Part shown: in pieces, positions 42,727 to 51,390 of the stretch
How positions within the stretch are numbered: position 1 is the first letter of the stretch
Layout: every line of letters begins with the position of its first letter
Origin: Gp7-AA6 sp036395755
Lineage (GTDB): Bacteria > Acidobacteriota > Thermoanaerobaculia > UBA5066 > Gp7-AA6
DNA length: 64,000 bases
Direction: 5' to 3'
Assembly (NCBI GenBank): GCA_036395755.1
Contig: DASWCZ010000079.1
Location: 1 to 64,000, forward strand
The notes under the pieces: model-generated
Seen by the model: only the letters and a program-made list of their open reading frames with translations
What the model was told of the DNA's origin: nothing
Databases searched by the model: none
Translations under genes and position numbers: made by a program

Positions 42727-44460
42727 TCAGAAGACCGATGCCATCGAAACGGCGGGCACGAAGCCGGACGGTGACGGTCGGCTCCAACCCGGTCCGCGAA
42801 GCGCTCGGCCCGGCGTCCTGCCGGTCAGCTTTCCTCCGTCCACGACGAGCACGCCGTTGACGGCGACGAAGCGGAACCCTTCGCTGTAGCGGTTCGGGGC
42901 CTCGAACGTCGCGACGTCGCTGACCGTCCGGGGATCGAAGACCGCCAGGTCCGCGGGGAAGCCCTCCTTGACGAGACCGCGGTCGGAGAGCCCCGCGGCC
43001 TCCGCCGCAAACGACGTCATCTTCCGGATGGCCTCTTCCAGCCGCAGAATTTTCTCGTCGCGGACGTAGTGCCCGAGGATCCGCGCCGCCGAGCCCCAGC
43101 CCCGCGGGTGCGATCCCTCGTGCGAGAAAGGCCCGTCGGTCGCCTTCGCGGGCGAGTCGGTTCCGAAGGAGACGAGCGGGTGGGCGAGAGCGGCCCGGAC
43201 GTCCTTCTCGTCCATGATCGAGATGATGCAGGACACGTTGGCGCGATCAGCGAGGACGAGGTCGATGAGCGCGTCGCGCGGGTCTTTTTTTTCTTCGTCG
43301 GCGATTTTCGCGATCGTCTTGCCTTCGTAAGCCTTGAGCTTGTCGGAGAGGACCGATCCGACCATGACGCCTTCCGGACCGCCGGAGCCCAGGTACTGGT
43401 TCTCCCAGTCGGTCGTGTCGCGCGCCATGTCCTCGCGGGCGCGCTCGCGCGTCGCCGGGTCGGAGAGGCGTTTCAGGAGGGCCTCGCGTCCGCCCTCGCG
43501 GACCCAGGGGGGGAGGCAGGCGTCCAGGCCGTTGGACGCGCGGTTGTACGGGTACTGGTTCGCACTGACGTCGAGACCCTCCGTGCGCGCCGCCTCGATC
43601 TTCTTCAAGACCTCGGGCATCCGCCCCCAGTTCGGCTTGTAGGCGGTTTTCAGATGCCAGATCTGTGTTCGCACCTTCGCGTTGCGCGCGATCGAGAAGA
43701 CCTCCTCGAGCGAGGAGTCGATGCGAGAAGACTCCGACCGCTGGTGCGTGAAATAGGCGCCGCCGTGGCGCGCGGCGACTTTCGAGAGCGCCGTGAGCTC
43801 CTCGGTCGTCGAGTAGATGTTGGGAATGTACTGGAGCGATGACGAGACGCCGAGCGCGCCCTCGCGCATCGCCTGTTCCAGCAGCGACTGCATCGAGGCG
43901 ATCTCGGTCGACGTCGCCGCGCGCCTCTCTTTGCCGATGACGTAACTCCGAAGCCCTCCGGAACCGATGAACGTTCCGAGGTTGATCGCGGTGCCGCGCC
44001 TCTCCAGCGTCTTGAAGTAGCCGTCCAGGGTCCGCCAGTCCGGCCACACGCCGTATTTCTTGTAGGTGTCACGCTCCTCGTCGATCAGCCCCTGGTTGAG
44101 CGGCGCGATCGACACGCCTTCGCCCGTCACTTCGGTCGTGATCCCCTGCGTCACTTTCGACGCGGCCCGTCCGTCGACGAGGACGTTGTACTCGGACTGT
44201 CCCAGGAGATCGATGAACCCGGGCGCGACGATAAGACCGCGCGCGTCGATCCGCCGTTTCGCCGGGCGCTTCCCGAGCGGTCCGATCGCGACGATCCGAC
44301 CGTCGCGGACCGCTACGTCCGCGACGAACCAGGGCGCGCCGGTTCCGTCCACGACGCGGCCACCCTCGAAGACGAGGTCGTCGATCGCCGGAGCGCGCGG
44401 TGCGAAAAGCGCGATGGACGGCAAAGCCAGGAGGGCTCCGACCGCGATGAGCTTCTTCAT
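42727..44460 (-). CDS. Secreted N-acyl-D-amino-acid deacylase-like amidohydrolase
   Basis: A 577-residue amidohydrolase with a signal peptide (MKKLIAVGALLALPSIALFA). DLVFEGGRVVDGTGAPWFVA and GLIVAPGFIDLLGQSEYNVL give the family opening; later FTHQRSESSRIDSSLEEVF, IWHLKTAYKPNWGRMPEVL and LVSFGTDSPAKATDGPFSHE hold the histidine and aspartate metal ligands. The usual HxH after PGFID is absent, replaced by LLGQSE, and the cysteine of classical D-aminoacylases (GNCG) is GEG here. It probably cleaves N-acyl-D-amino acids or related dipeptides in the periplasm. It is divergent from the M20 peptidase with a 25-base gap and converges on atpC. Confidence 0.88.
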   Translation of the reverse strand: MKKLIAVGALLALPSIALFAPRAPAIDDLVFEGGRVVDGTGAPWFVADVAVRDGRIVAIGPLGKRPAKRRIDARGLIVAPGFIDLLGQSEYNVLVDGRAASKVTQGITTEVTGEGVSIAPLNQGLIDEERDTYKKYGVWPDWRTLDGYFKTLERRGTAINLGTFIGSGGLRSYVIGKERRAATSTEIASMQSLLEQAMREGALGVSSSLQYIPNIYSTTEELTALSKVAARHGGAYFTHQRSESSRIDSSLEEVFSIARNAKVRTQIWHLKTAYKPNWGRMPEVLKKIEAARTEGLDVSANQYPYNRASNGLDACLPPWVREGGREALLKRLSDPATRERAREDMARDTTDWENQYLGSGGPEGVMVGSVLSDKLKAYEGKTIAKIADEEKKDPRDALIDLVLADRANVSCIISIMDEKDVRAALAHPLVSFGTDSPAKATDGPFSHEGSHPRGWGSAARILGHYVRDEKILRLEEAIRKMTSFAAEAAGLSDRGLVKEGFPADLAVFDPRTVSDVATFEAPNRYSEGFRFVAVNGVLVVDGGKLTGRTPGRALRGPGWSRPSPSGFVPAVSMASVF

Positions 44461-44471
44461 GGCTTCAAGTC

Positions 44472-44477
44472 TATGAT
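44472..44477 (+). promoter_or_regulatory. -10-like element, M20 peptidase
   Basis: TATGAT eight bases before ATG 44486 with no ribosome site; predicts a leaderless message. It overlaps the leader of the divergent deacylase gene. Confidence 0.4.
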
Positions 44478-44485
44478 CGCCGCCG

Positions 44486-45553
44486 ATGCAGTCCGACGCG
44501 GTTTCGCCAGGCGCCGGCGCGCGGGCGGTGGACCTCCTCGAGCGGCTGGTCGAGATCCCGTCGGTGACCGGCGCCGAGAAGCCGCTGCTCTCGTTTCTGG
44601 AAGAGCGTTACCGGGGATCGGGCTGGACCGTCGAGTCCATGGAGGTCGGTCCCGACCGGCGCAACCTCTTCATCCACCGCGGGCACCCGAGCGTCGTCCT
44701 GACGACGCACGCGGACACGGTGCCTCCGTTCTTTCCGCCGCGCCAGGAGGCGAATTCCTTGATCGGCCGCGGAGCCTGCGACGCGAAGGCGAGCCTCGCC
44801 GCGCAGGCGATTGCCTTGGAAGAGCTGGCGCGGGACCGAGGGGGCGAGGTCGGGCTCCTCGTGCTCGTCGGAGAGGAGCGCGGTTCCGACGGCGCGCTCG
44901 CGGCCAACCGGCGCCCGCATCTCGCTCGATATTTGATCGGCGGCGAGCCGACCGGCAGCCGCTTCGTCACCGGTTCGAAAGGCTGCCTGCGGATCGAGGT
45001 CGAAGCGCGCGGCGTGTCGGGGCACTCGTCGATTCCGGAGAGCGGCCGCTCCGCGGTCGATCCGCTGCTCGACTTTCTGAACGACCTGCGCGAGCTGAAG
45101 CTGCCGGAGCATCCGGCGTTCGGGCGGACGACGATGAACATCGGCCTGATCCAGGCCGGCACCGCGCCGAACGTCATCGCGGAGAGCGCGCGCGCCGAAG
45201 TCATTTTCCGCACGGGACAGCCGATCGAGATGCTGCTCGCGCACATCCGCCCGATGGCGCAGGGCCGGGTCGGGCTCGCCGTCGGCTACCGCTCGGATCC
45301 CGTTTCGTTCCGTCGCCCGAAGGGGGAGCCGGGTGACGTCGTCTCCTTCGCCTGCGACCTGCCGCTCCTGCCGGCGTGGGGCGAGCCAATCCTCTTCGGG
45401 CCCGGCTCGATCCGCGACGCGCACGGTGCGGAGGAAAAAGTGGAGCTCGCGGAGGTCGAGGCGGCGGTCGCGGTCTACGCCCGGCTCGTGCGGGGCCTTC
45501 TGGCGCGCGGCGACGCGTGCCTGGAACCCCGGAACACCGGGACCGTCCGATAG
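44486..45553 (+). CDS. M20 family metallopeptidase (ArgE/DapE-like)
   Basis: A 355-residue zinc hydrolase of the ArgE/DapE/CPG2 group. The metal and catalytic segments are VVLTTHADTVPPFFP (His, Asp), GRGACDAKASLAAQAIA (Asp), VLVGEERGSDGALAANR (catalytic Glu and ligand) and IGGEPTGSRFVTGSKG. The dimerisation domain has VEARGVSGHSSIPESGRSAV, and the final histidine is in SIRDAHGAEEKVELAEVE. Probably a deacetylase or aminoacyl hydrolase; substrate unknown. Divergent from the deacylase gene and directly followed by the M16 pair. Confidence 0.9.
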   Translation: MQSDAVSPGAGARAVDLLERLVEIPSVTGAEKPLLSFLEERYRGSGWTVESMEVGPDRRNLFIHRGHPSVVLTTHADTVPPFFPPRQEANSLIGRGACDAKASLAAQAIALEELARDRGGEVGLLVLVGEERGSDGALAANRRPHLARYLIGGEPTGSRFVTGSKGCLRIEVEARGVSGHSSIPESGRSAVDPLLDFLNDLRELKLPEHPAFGRTTMNIGLIQAGTAPNVIAESARAEVIFRTGQPIEMLLAHIRPMAQGRVGLAVGYRSDPVSFRRPKGEPGDVVSFACDLPLLPAWGEPILFGPGSIRDAHGAEEKVELAEVEAAVAVYARLVRGLLARGDACLEPRNTGTVR

Positions 45554-45564
45554 CGGGAAATAGA

Positions 45565-46953
45565 ATGCCCGCGGTGAAGGTGCGTTTCGCGCTCGTCCCT
45601 CTGATGACCCTGTCCCTGCTCGTGCCGGGGCGCGCGGCCGGCCAGGAGGAGAAAAAGCTCGCGGTTCCCTACACCGAGTTCACCCTCCCGAACGGCCTCG
45701 ACGTGATCCTCCACGAGGACCACAAGGTTCCGCTCGTCGCGGTCAGCGCCTGGTACCACGTCGGCTCCGCGCGCGAGAAGCCGGGTCGAACCGGGTTCGC
45801 CCACCTCTTCGAGCACATCATGTTCGAAGGGTCGGGGCACGTGGCCGAAGGGAATTTCGACAACTGGCTCGAGTCCGCCGGCGGCGACAACAACGGCTCG
45901 ACGGACAACGACCGGACGAACTACTGGGAAACGGTCCCCTCCAACGCGCTCGAGCTGGCGCTCTTCCTCGAGTCCGACCGGATGGGCTACCTGCTCGATT
46001 CGTTGAATCTCGAGAAAGTCAACGTGCAACGCGACGTGGTCAAGAACGAGCGCCGGCAGTCGTATGAGAACCGTCCATACGGAATGGCGTTCCTGAAGCT
46101 GCCCGAAGAGCTCTTCCCTCCCAACCACCCGTACCACTGGCCGGTGATCGGCTCGATGGAAGACCTGACCGCGGCGAGCTACGAGGACGTGGTCCAGTTC
46201 TTCAAGAGCTGGTACCGGCCGAACAACACGAGCCTCGTCGTCGCGGGGGACATCGATCCCGCCGACGCGCGGCGGAAGGTCGAAAAGTGGTTCTCCGACG
46301 TTCCCCGGGGGGCGGCCGTGCCGCCGATCGCCGCGCCGCCCGCGGTCCTGACTTCGGAGAAGCGGCTGACGCTCGAGGACCGGGTCCAGCTGCCGCGTCT
46401 GTATCTCGCGTGGCTCTCCCCCCAGCTCTTCGCGCCCGGCGACGAAGCGATGAACGTCCTTTCACGCGTGCTCGCGTCCGGCAAGAACTCCCGGCTCTAC
46501 AAGAGGCTCGTCTACGACCTCCAGATCGCCCAGGACGTGTCGGCGAGCCAGAACTCCGGTCCTCTCGGTTCCTCTTTCCTTCTGATCGTCACGGCCCGCG
46601 AAGGCCACGGTCTCTCCGAGATCGAGAAAGTGGTCTCCGAGGAGCTCGCGAGAGTGAAGCGGGACCCGCCTACGCCCCGCGAGCTCGAACGCGCCGTCAA
46701 CCAGATCGAGGCCGCGTTCTACGGCGGGATGGAGCGCGTGGGCGGATTCGGAGGGGTTGCGGATCAGCTGAACGCGTACGAGTTTTACGCGGGCCGGCCG
46801 GATTACTTCGCGGAGGATCTCGCGCGTTACACGTCTCTCGACACCCAGGACATCCAGGCGGCCGCAAACCGCTATCTGCGGGACGACGCGCGCCTCGTCC
46901 TCTCGGTCGTGCCGCAGGGGAAGAAGACCCTGGCCGCGGAAAAGAAGCCATGA
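45565..46953 (+). CDS. M16 family zinc peptidase (catalytic subunit)
   Basis: A 462-residue secreted insulinase-family protease. Signal peptide 1-26 (LMTLSLLVPGRAAG). The inverted zinc motif is H80-L-F-E-H84 in RTGFAHLFEHIMFEGSGHVA, followed by ESAGGDNNGSTDNDRTNYWE and the third ligand region VVKNERRQSYENRPYG. The C-terminal half repeats the M16 fold without the motif. ATG 45565 was chosen because it begins the signal peptide. It overlaps the next gene by four bases; the pair should form the usual two-chain periplasmic protease. Confidence 0.93.
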   Translation: MPAVKVRFALVPLMTLSLLVPGRAAGQEEKKLAVPYTEFTLPNGLDVILHEDHKVPLVAVSAWYHVGSAREKPGRTGFAHLFEHIMFEGSGHVAEGNFDNWLESAGGDNNGSTDNDRTNYWETVPSNALELALFLESDRMGYLLDSLNLEKVNVQRDVVKNERRQSYENRPYGMAFLKLPEELFPPNHPYHWPVIGSMEDLTAASYEDVVQFFKSWYRPNNTSLVVAGDIDPADARRKVEKWFSDVPRGAAVPPIAAPPAVLTSEKRLTLEDRVQLPRLYLAWLSPQLFAPGDEAMNVLSRVLASGKNSRLYKRLVYDLQIAQDVSASQNSGPLGSSFLLIVTAREGHGLSEIEKVVSEELARVKRDPPTPRELERAVNQIEAAFYGGMERVGGFGGVADQLNAYEFYAGRPDYFAEDLARYTSLDTQDIQAAANRYLRDDARLVLSVVPQGKKTLAAEKKP

Positions 46954-48410
46954 GACGGGCGGACGTCCCCGTCGCATTGCTCCTCCTCATTCTCGCCCTG
47001 CCCGCGTCCGGGCAGACTCCGTCGCCCGGAAAGCCCGATCGTTCGAAACCACCGGCGCTCGGACCCGTTCGGCCGTTGAAGCTTCCGCCCGTCCAGGAGC
47101 TCCATCTTTCGAACGGCGTGCCCGTGTTCTTAATCGAGCGGCACGAGGTGCCGGTCGTGCAGGTCGACACGGTCGTCCGCGCGGGGGCGGGAAACGACCC
47201 GCTCGAGAAGCCCGGCCTCGCGAGCCTGACCGCCGACATGCTGGATGAAGGCGCCGCAGGCAAAAGCGCGCTCGAGATCTCCGACGAAGTCGACTACCTC
47301 GGCGCGGACCTGGCGTCGGAGGCGGGCTGGGACGCGACCGTCGTCGCACTCCAGGTTCCGGTCAAGCGCGTCGAGAAGGCTCTTCCGATCCTCGCCGACG
47401 TGGTGGTACATCCGACGTTCCCCGCAGGCGAGATCGAACGCGTGCGGACGGACCGCCTGACCGAGCTCCTCCAGTGGCGCGACGAGCCGCGGGCCATCGC
47501 GTCCGTCGCGTTCGCCCGCGCCCTGTACGGCCGCAAGCACCGCTATGGAACTGCGACCCTCGGGACCGAATCTTCGGTGCGCGGGTTCTCGCGCGCGGAC
47601 CTAGCCGCTTTCCATTCGCAGGCCTTCCGGCCGGACAACGCCGCGATCGTCGTCGTGGGCGACGTGACCGCCGCTTCGATCCAGCCCCGGCTCGAGAAGG
47701 CTTTCGGCGGCTGGAAATCCGCCGGCAACCGGGCCGCGGCCGAGGTCCCGGCGGCGCCGCAGATTCCCGGGCGGGAGATCTGGATCATCGACCGGCCCGG
47801 ATCGGCGCAATCCGAGATCCGCATCGGACGGATCGGGCCGCCGCGCTCGACGCCCGACTACTTTGCTCTGACGGTCATGAACACGATTCTCGGCGGCTCC
47901 TTCACTTCCCGGCTGATGCAGAACCTGCGCGAGCAGCACGGCTACGCGTATGGGGCGCGATCATCGTTCGACTACCGTCTGTCGACCGGGCCGTTCGTGG
48001 CCGCGGCCGCCGTCCAGACCGACAAGACCGCTCCGGCGGTGACCGAGTTCTTCAAGGAGCTCGATGCGATTCGTAAGACGATCACGGACGCCGAGGTCGC
48101 GAAAGCGAAAAACTACGTTGCCCTGTCGTTCCCGTCCGAGGTGGAGACGACGGGCGACCTCGCTTCCCGGCTCGCGCAGCAGTTCATCTACCGCCTGCCC
48201 AACGACTGGCTCGAGACGTACGTCGCTCGGATCGCCGCCGTCACCGTCGCGGACGTGCGTCGCGTGGCGAGCCAGTACCTGGATCCAGAGAAGGTCGCGG
48301 TCGTCGTGGTCGGAGACCGGAGCAAGATCGAAGGGGAATTGAAAACGCTGAACCTGGGTCCGGTGAAGACGCTGTCGGTCGACGAGCTCTTCGCGGCCGA
48401 GAAGAAGTAG
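46950..48410 (+). CDS. M16 family protein, non-catalytic partner
   Basis: A 486-residue secreted M16-fold protein: signal peptide MRRADVPVALLLLILALPAS, then LHLSNGVPVFLIERHEVPVV. The place of HxxEH reads GLASLTADMLDEGAAGKSAL, so it cannot bind zinc there. The second half has an RxxxxY-type segment, SRLMQNLREQHGYAYGARSS, which in other M16B heterodimers completes the active site of the partner. ATG 46950 overlaps the first M16 gene. Confidence 0.93.
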   Translation: MRRADVPVALLLLILALPASGQTPSPGKPDRSKPPALGPVRPLKLPPVQELHLSNGVPVFLIERHEVPVVQVDTVVRAGAGNDPLEKPGLASLTADMLDEGAAGKSALEISDEVDYLGADLASEAGWDATVVALQVPVKRVEKALPILADVVVHPTFPAGEIERVRTDRLTELLQWRDEPRAIASVAFARALYGRKHRYGTATLGTESSVRGFSRADLAAFHSQAFRPDNAAIVVVGDVTAASIQPRLEKAFGGWKSAGNRAAAEVPAAPQIPGREIWIIDRPGSAQSEIRIGRIGPPRSTPDYFALTVMNTILGGSFTSRLMQNLREQHGYAYGARSSFDYRLSTGPFVAAAAVQTDKTAPAVTEFFKELDAIRKTITDAEVAKAKNYVALSFPSEVETTGDLASRLAQQFIYRLPNDWLETYVARIAAVTVADVRRVASQYLDPEKVAVVVVGDRSKIEGELKTLNLGPVKTLSVDELFAAEKK

Positions 48411-48419
48411 CTTCGGCCG

Positions 48420-49085
48420 ATGGCGAAACCGATCGTCCGGAAACTGCTTCTTGGCGTTCTCGCCGTCATTGTCCTTCTCGTCGCCGCCTTCGTCTGGAGA
48501 ATCGGGCCGAGAAACGTCTTCGGGATGCTCCGGTACGACCAGCGCCGCGAAGGGAACCTCGCGGTCGGCCATGCCGCTCCCGACGTCTCGCTCTATTCGC
48601 TCGACGGCCGAACCCGCGTGCGACTCGCGGACGAGATCGGCGTGAAGCCTCTGGTGATCATTTTCGGCAGCTACACCTGACCGCCGTTCCGGCGCTCGGT
48701 CGAGCGCGTCCAAAAAGCGTACCGGCAGTATCGGGACCGCGCCCGTTTTCTGACCGTCTACATCAAGGAGGCGCACCCGGAAGACGAGTGGCAGATGGAT
48801 TCGAACGAGAAGGAGAGCGTCTGTTACCCGCAGCCGCGCACGCTCTCGCAGCGGGTCGCGATCGCCAACGACTTCGTGAAGCGCTTCCACTACGAAATCC
48901 CGATTGCCGTCGACGACATGGACAATCGGGCGAATCAGCTCTATGCCGGCTGGCCGGAGCGCTTCTACATCGTCGACGAGAGCGGAAAGATCGTCTTCAA
49001 GGGCAAGCCCGGACCGTTCGGGTACCACCCCGAAGAGGTGGAGTCGTGGCTCGCAAAGAGATTTCCTCCTCCGACCGGTAGCTGA
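48420..49085 (+). CDS. Deiodinase-like selenoprotein (in-frame TGA = Sec)
   Basis: One 221-residue protein if TGA at 48678-48680 is read as selenocysteine (residue 87). N-terminal membrane anchor LLLGVLAVIVLLVAAFVW. A thioredoxin-like fold follows: VIIFGSYT-Sec-PPFRRSVER, then FLTVYIKEAHPEDEWQMDS, DNRANQLYAGWPERFYIVDE and GKPGPFGYHPEEVESWLAK. This order matches iodothyronine deiodinases (FGSCT-Sec-PPF, YIEEAH, the ENxxxQLYAxxPERLYV segment, and the GKPGP ending with PEEV). Both parts share the frame and the family continues across the TGA without gap. A hairpin with the expected spacing follows the TGA. It lies nine bases after the M16 pair. Thyroid hormone is not an expected substrate; a redox or dehalogenating role is inferred. 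Confidence 0.9.
48678..48707 (+). promoter_or_regulatory. Sec codon and bacterial SECIS-like hairpin
   Basis: TGA at 48678-48680, an 11-base spacer, then GCGCTC (48692-48697), loop GGTC (48698-48701), GAGCGC (48702-48707). A perfect six-bp stem with GGTC loop at this distance copies the upper stem-loop of the E. coli fdhF SECIS bound by SelB. Confidence 0.85.
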
Positions 49086-49171
49086 TCGAATCGGCGACCG
49101 ACGAACCGCGCTGCACAACTCACTGTGCATTCGCGAGGGCAACACCAGATTTTAGACAGCAATTCGATGAG

Positions 49172-49582
49172 GTGGTTCCGCGTGAGGCGGGTTGCGTTAC
49201 CTCCCAGCGCACTGATGTCACACTCAGGATGGAGGAGAAGATGGCAGGTCATACCGTTGTCTCGATCCGGGCGGATGGATATGGCTTTGGCATCGGTCTC
49301 ATATTCTTCGGCTGTGAGTGTCTCGTTCTGGGGTATCTGATTCGGAGATCGGGCTATCTGCCCGGGGTTCTCGGCGTTCTGATGCAAGTCGCGGGCTTGT
49401 GCTACCTGACGAATAGCTTCGCGCTGCTTCTGGCCCCGAACTTCGCAAGCCGGATATTCCCCGCGATTCTCCTTCCTGCCTTTGCCGCGGAGCTGTCGCT
49501 CTGCCTTTGGCTTCTCGTGAAGGGCGTGGACGTGCCGAAGTGGGAAGAGCGAGCAAACGCGGGACGGGTTAGCGGAGGCTAG
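49172..49582 (+). pseudogene. DUF4386 protein remnant (C-terminal half)
   Basis: The readable part matches the second half of DUF4386 membrane proteins: FGIGLIFFGCECLVLGYLIR, RSGYLPGVLGVLMQVAGLCY, LTNSFALLLAPNFASRIFPA, then LSLCLWLLVKGVDVPKWEER. It holds about three membrane helices; full members have about 230 residues and six or so helices. The stretch 49086-49220 upstream does not encode the missing half in any frame, and the codons before GFGIG are unlike the family. It is most likely a decayed fragment left by a recombination event. Confidence 0.65.
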
Positions 49583-49596
49583 GCTCGGGGTTCGCG

Positions 49597-50493
49597 ATGC
49601 GTGCCCCTCTGCCGGTCCTTCTCAATCGCTCTTCCGGGAGCCCGGCGGATCGCGACGCGGTCGACCGGGTCCGGGCGGCTTTCCGTTCGGCGGGCGCGGA
49701 GGCGGACGTCCAGCTCGCGCCGAGCGGCAAAGACGTCATCGCCCTCGCCCGACGCGCGGCGTCTGGCGGTAGCGACGTCGTCGTCGCCGGAGGAGGCGAC
49801 GGCACCGTCAGCTCCGTCGCTTCCGTCCTCGCGGGAAGCGAGAAGACGCTCGGCATTCTCCCGCTCGGTACGCTCAACCACTTCGCGAAGGACCTTAGGA
49901 TTCCCATGGACTTCGAAGAGGCGGCGAGAAACGTTGTCGAAGGCCGCATCGCTCTGGTCGACGTCGGAGAGGTCAACGGGAACGTCTTCGTGAACAACTC
50001 CAGCCTCGGCCTCTATCCGCGCATCGTTCGGCATCGGGAGGAGCTCCAGCAGCGGCTCGGACAGGGGAAATGGCCGGCGTTCGCCTGGGCGACCCTTCAC
50101 GCACTTCACCGGCATGCGTCCAGCCTCGAGCTCACTCTTTCCATCGACGGCCGCGAGATCCGCCGGCGCACTCCTTTCGTGTTCGTCGGCAATAATTTTT
50201 ACGAGATGGAGGGTTTCAAGATCGGGAAACGCGACCGGCTCGACTTAGGAGAGCTTTCCGTCTATCTTGCTCCCGACGCGCGCCCTTTCGACTTGATCTT
50301 CCTGGCCATTCGCGCTTTCTTCGGACGACTGCGCGCCGCCGGCGACTTCGAAGCGCTGCGAACCAGGGAGCTTCGAATCGAGACGCGGACCGGCCGGTTT
50401 CAGGTCGCGACCGACGGCGAGATCTCCATGCTGGACACGCCGCTCCTCTACCGCGTGCGGCCGCAGGACCTTCGCGTCGTCGTGCCGCGATGA
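49597..50493 (+). CDS. Diacylglycerol-kinase-family lipid kinase
   Basis: A 298-residue kinase of the DagK/YegS type. The nucleotide site is VVVAGGGDGTVSSVASVLAG, with PLGTLNHFAKDLRIPMDFEE and VFVNNSSLGLYPRIVRHRE following, and the C-terminal sandwich holding IEIRxRTGRFQVATDGE-like residues (RFQVATDGEISMLDTPLLYR). Probable substrate is a lipid such as diacylglycerol or phosphatidylglycerol. The stop overlaps the next start by four bases. Confidence 0.92.
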   Translation: MRAPLPVLLNRSSGSPADRDAVDRVRAAFRSAGAEADVQLAPSGKDVIALARRAASGGSDVVVAGGGDGTVSSVASVLAGSEKTLGILPLGTLNHFAKDLRIPMDFEEAARNVVEGRIALVDVGEVNGNVFVNNSSLGLYPRIVRHREELQQRLGQGKWPAFAWATLHALHRHASSLELTLSIDGREIRRRTPFVFVGNNFYEMEGFKIGKRDRLDLGELSVYLAPDARPFDLIFLAIRAFFGRLRAAGDFEALRTRELRIETRTGRFQVATDGEISMLDTPLLYRVRPQDLRVVVPR

Positions 50494-51344
50494 AGGTTCT
50501 GCTCCACCTCTCCGACCTTCACTTCGGCCGCGTCGATCCGGCGACGCTCGATCCGCTGGTCGCGGCAGCAGAGACGATCCATCCCGACGTCCTGATCGTC
50601 TCCGGCGACCTGACGCAACGCGCTCGGCGCGCGGAGTTCCGCGCCGCCCGCGACTTCCTGGCGAGGCTTCCGAGGCCCCAGATCGTCGTGCCGGGAAACC
50701 ATGACGTTCCGCTCTACAACGTCCTCTTCCGTTTTCTCCGGCCGCTCGGTGGCTACCGGCGGTACATCACGGATGATCTCGAACCGTACTACCAGGACGA
50801 AGAGATTGCGGTCATCGGGATCAATACCGCGCGCTCCCTGGCGTTCAAAGGGGGGCGCATCAACGAGCGCCAGGTCGGCCGCGTGCGCGATCGGCTCTGC
50901 GCGCTTCCCGACGCGACCGTGCGGGTCATCGTCACGCATCACCCTTTCGATCTGCCGGAGGGCCGAATGGACGCGGACGTCGTCGGGCGAGCCCGGATGG
51001 CGATGGAAACGTTCGTCGAATGCGGCGCGGACGTCATCGCCTCCGGCCACTTACACGTGTCTCACACGGCGCACACGGCGATCCGCTACAAGATACCGGG
51101 GCGCTCGGCGCTCCTCGTCCAGGCCGGAACCGCGACCTCGACCCGGGAGAGAGGGGAGCAGAACTCCTTCAACGTGCTCCGGATTGAGCGCCCGCAGATC
51201 TCGGTGGAGCGTTACGTCTGGCAGCCGCTCGAGCGGCGGTTCGCGCCGGCAGCGCTCGAGACCTTCCTCCGCACCGACGAAGGCTGGGAGCGCGCGACGC
51301 CGCCGAAGCCCGCAGACGAACAGCCCCCGTCCGTCAGCCGCTAG
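50490..51344 (+). CDS. Metallophosphoesterase
   Basis: A 284-residue calcineurin-like phosphoesterase. All five metal motifs are present: LLHLSDLHFGR, LIVSGDLTQRARRAEF, VVPGNHDVPLYN, VRVIVTHHPFDLPEG and VIASGHLHVSHTAH. The arrangement is like CpdA-type class III phosphodiesterases, but the substrate is unknown. Translation is coupled to the lipid kinase (ATGA), so both may act on a lipid-derived phosphate or in one signal path. Confidence 0.92.
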   Translation: MKVLLHLSDLHFGRVDPATLDPLVAAAETIHPDVLIVSGDLTQRARRAEFRAARDFLARLPRPQIVVPGNHDVPLYNVLFRFLRPLGGYRRYITDDLEPYYQDEEIAVIGINTARSLAFKGGRINERQVGRVRDRLCALPDATVRVIVTHHPFDLPEGRMDADVVGRARMAMETFVECGADVIASGHLHVSHTAHTAIRYKIPGRSALLVQAGTATSTRERGEQNSFNVLRIERPQISVERYVWQPLERRFAPAALETFLRTDEGWERATPPKPADEQPPSVSR

Positions 51345-51354
51345 CCCCTCGGAT

Positions 51355-51360
51355 ACAATC
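51355..51360 (+). promoter_or_regulatory. -10-like element before sdhC
   Basis: TACAAT 30 bases before the sdhC ATG; no clear -35. Confidence 0.35.
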
Positions 51361-51390
51361 CGCGCGGTTTTTCGTCGAGAGGTGCCGGCG

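Noticed and set aside
43283..43292. Run of T bases within the deacylase gene, considered as a terminator
   Set aside because: No stem precedes it and it lies inside a conserved coding region.
48681..49085. Treating the deiodinase-like gene as two genes or a nonsense pseudogene
   Set aside because: Family similarity is continuous across the TGA, the TGA falls exactly on the family's Sec position, and a SECIS-like hairpin follows.
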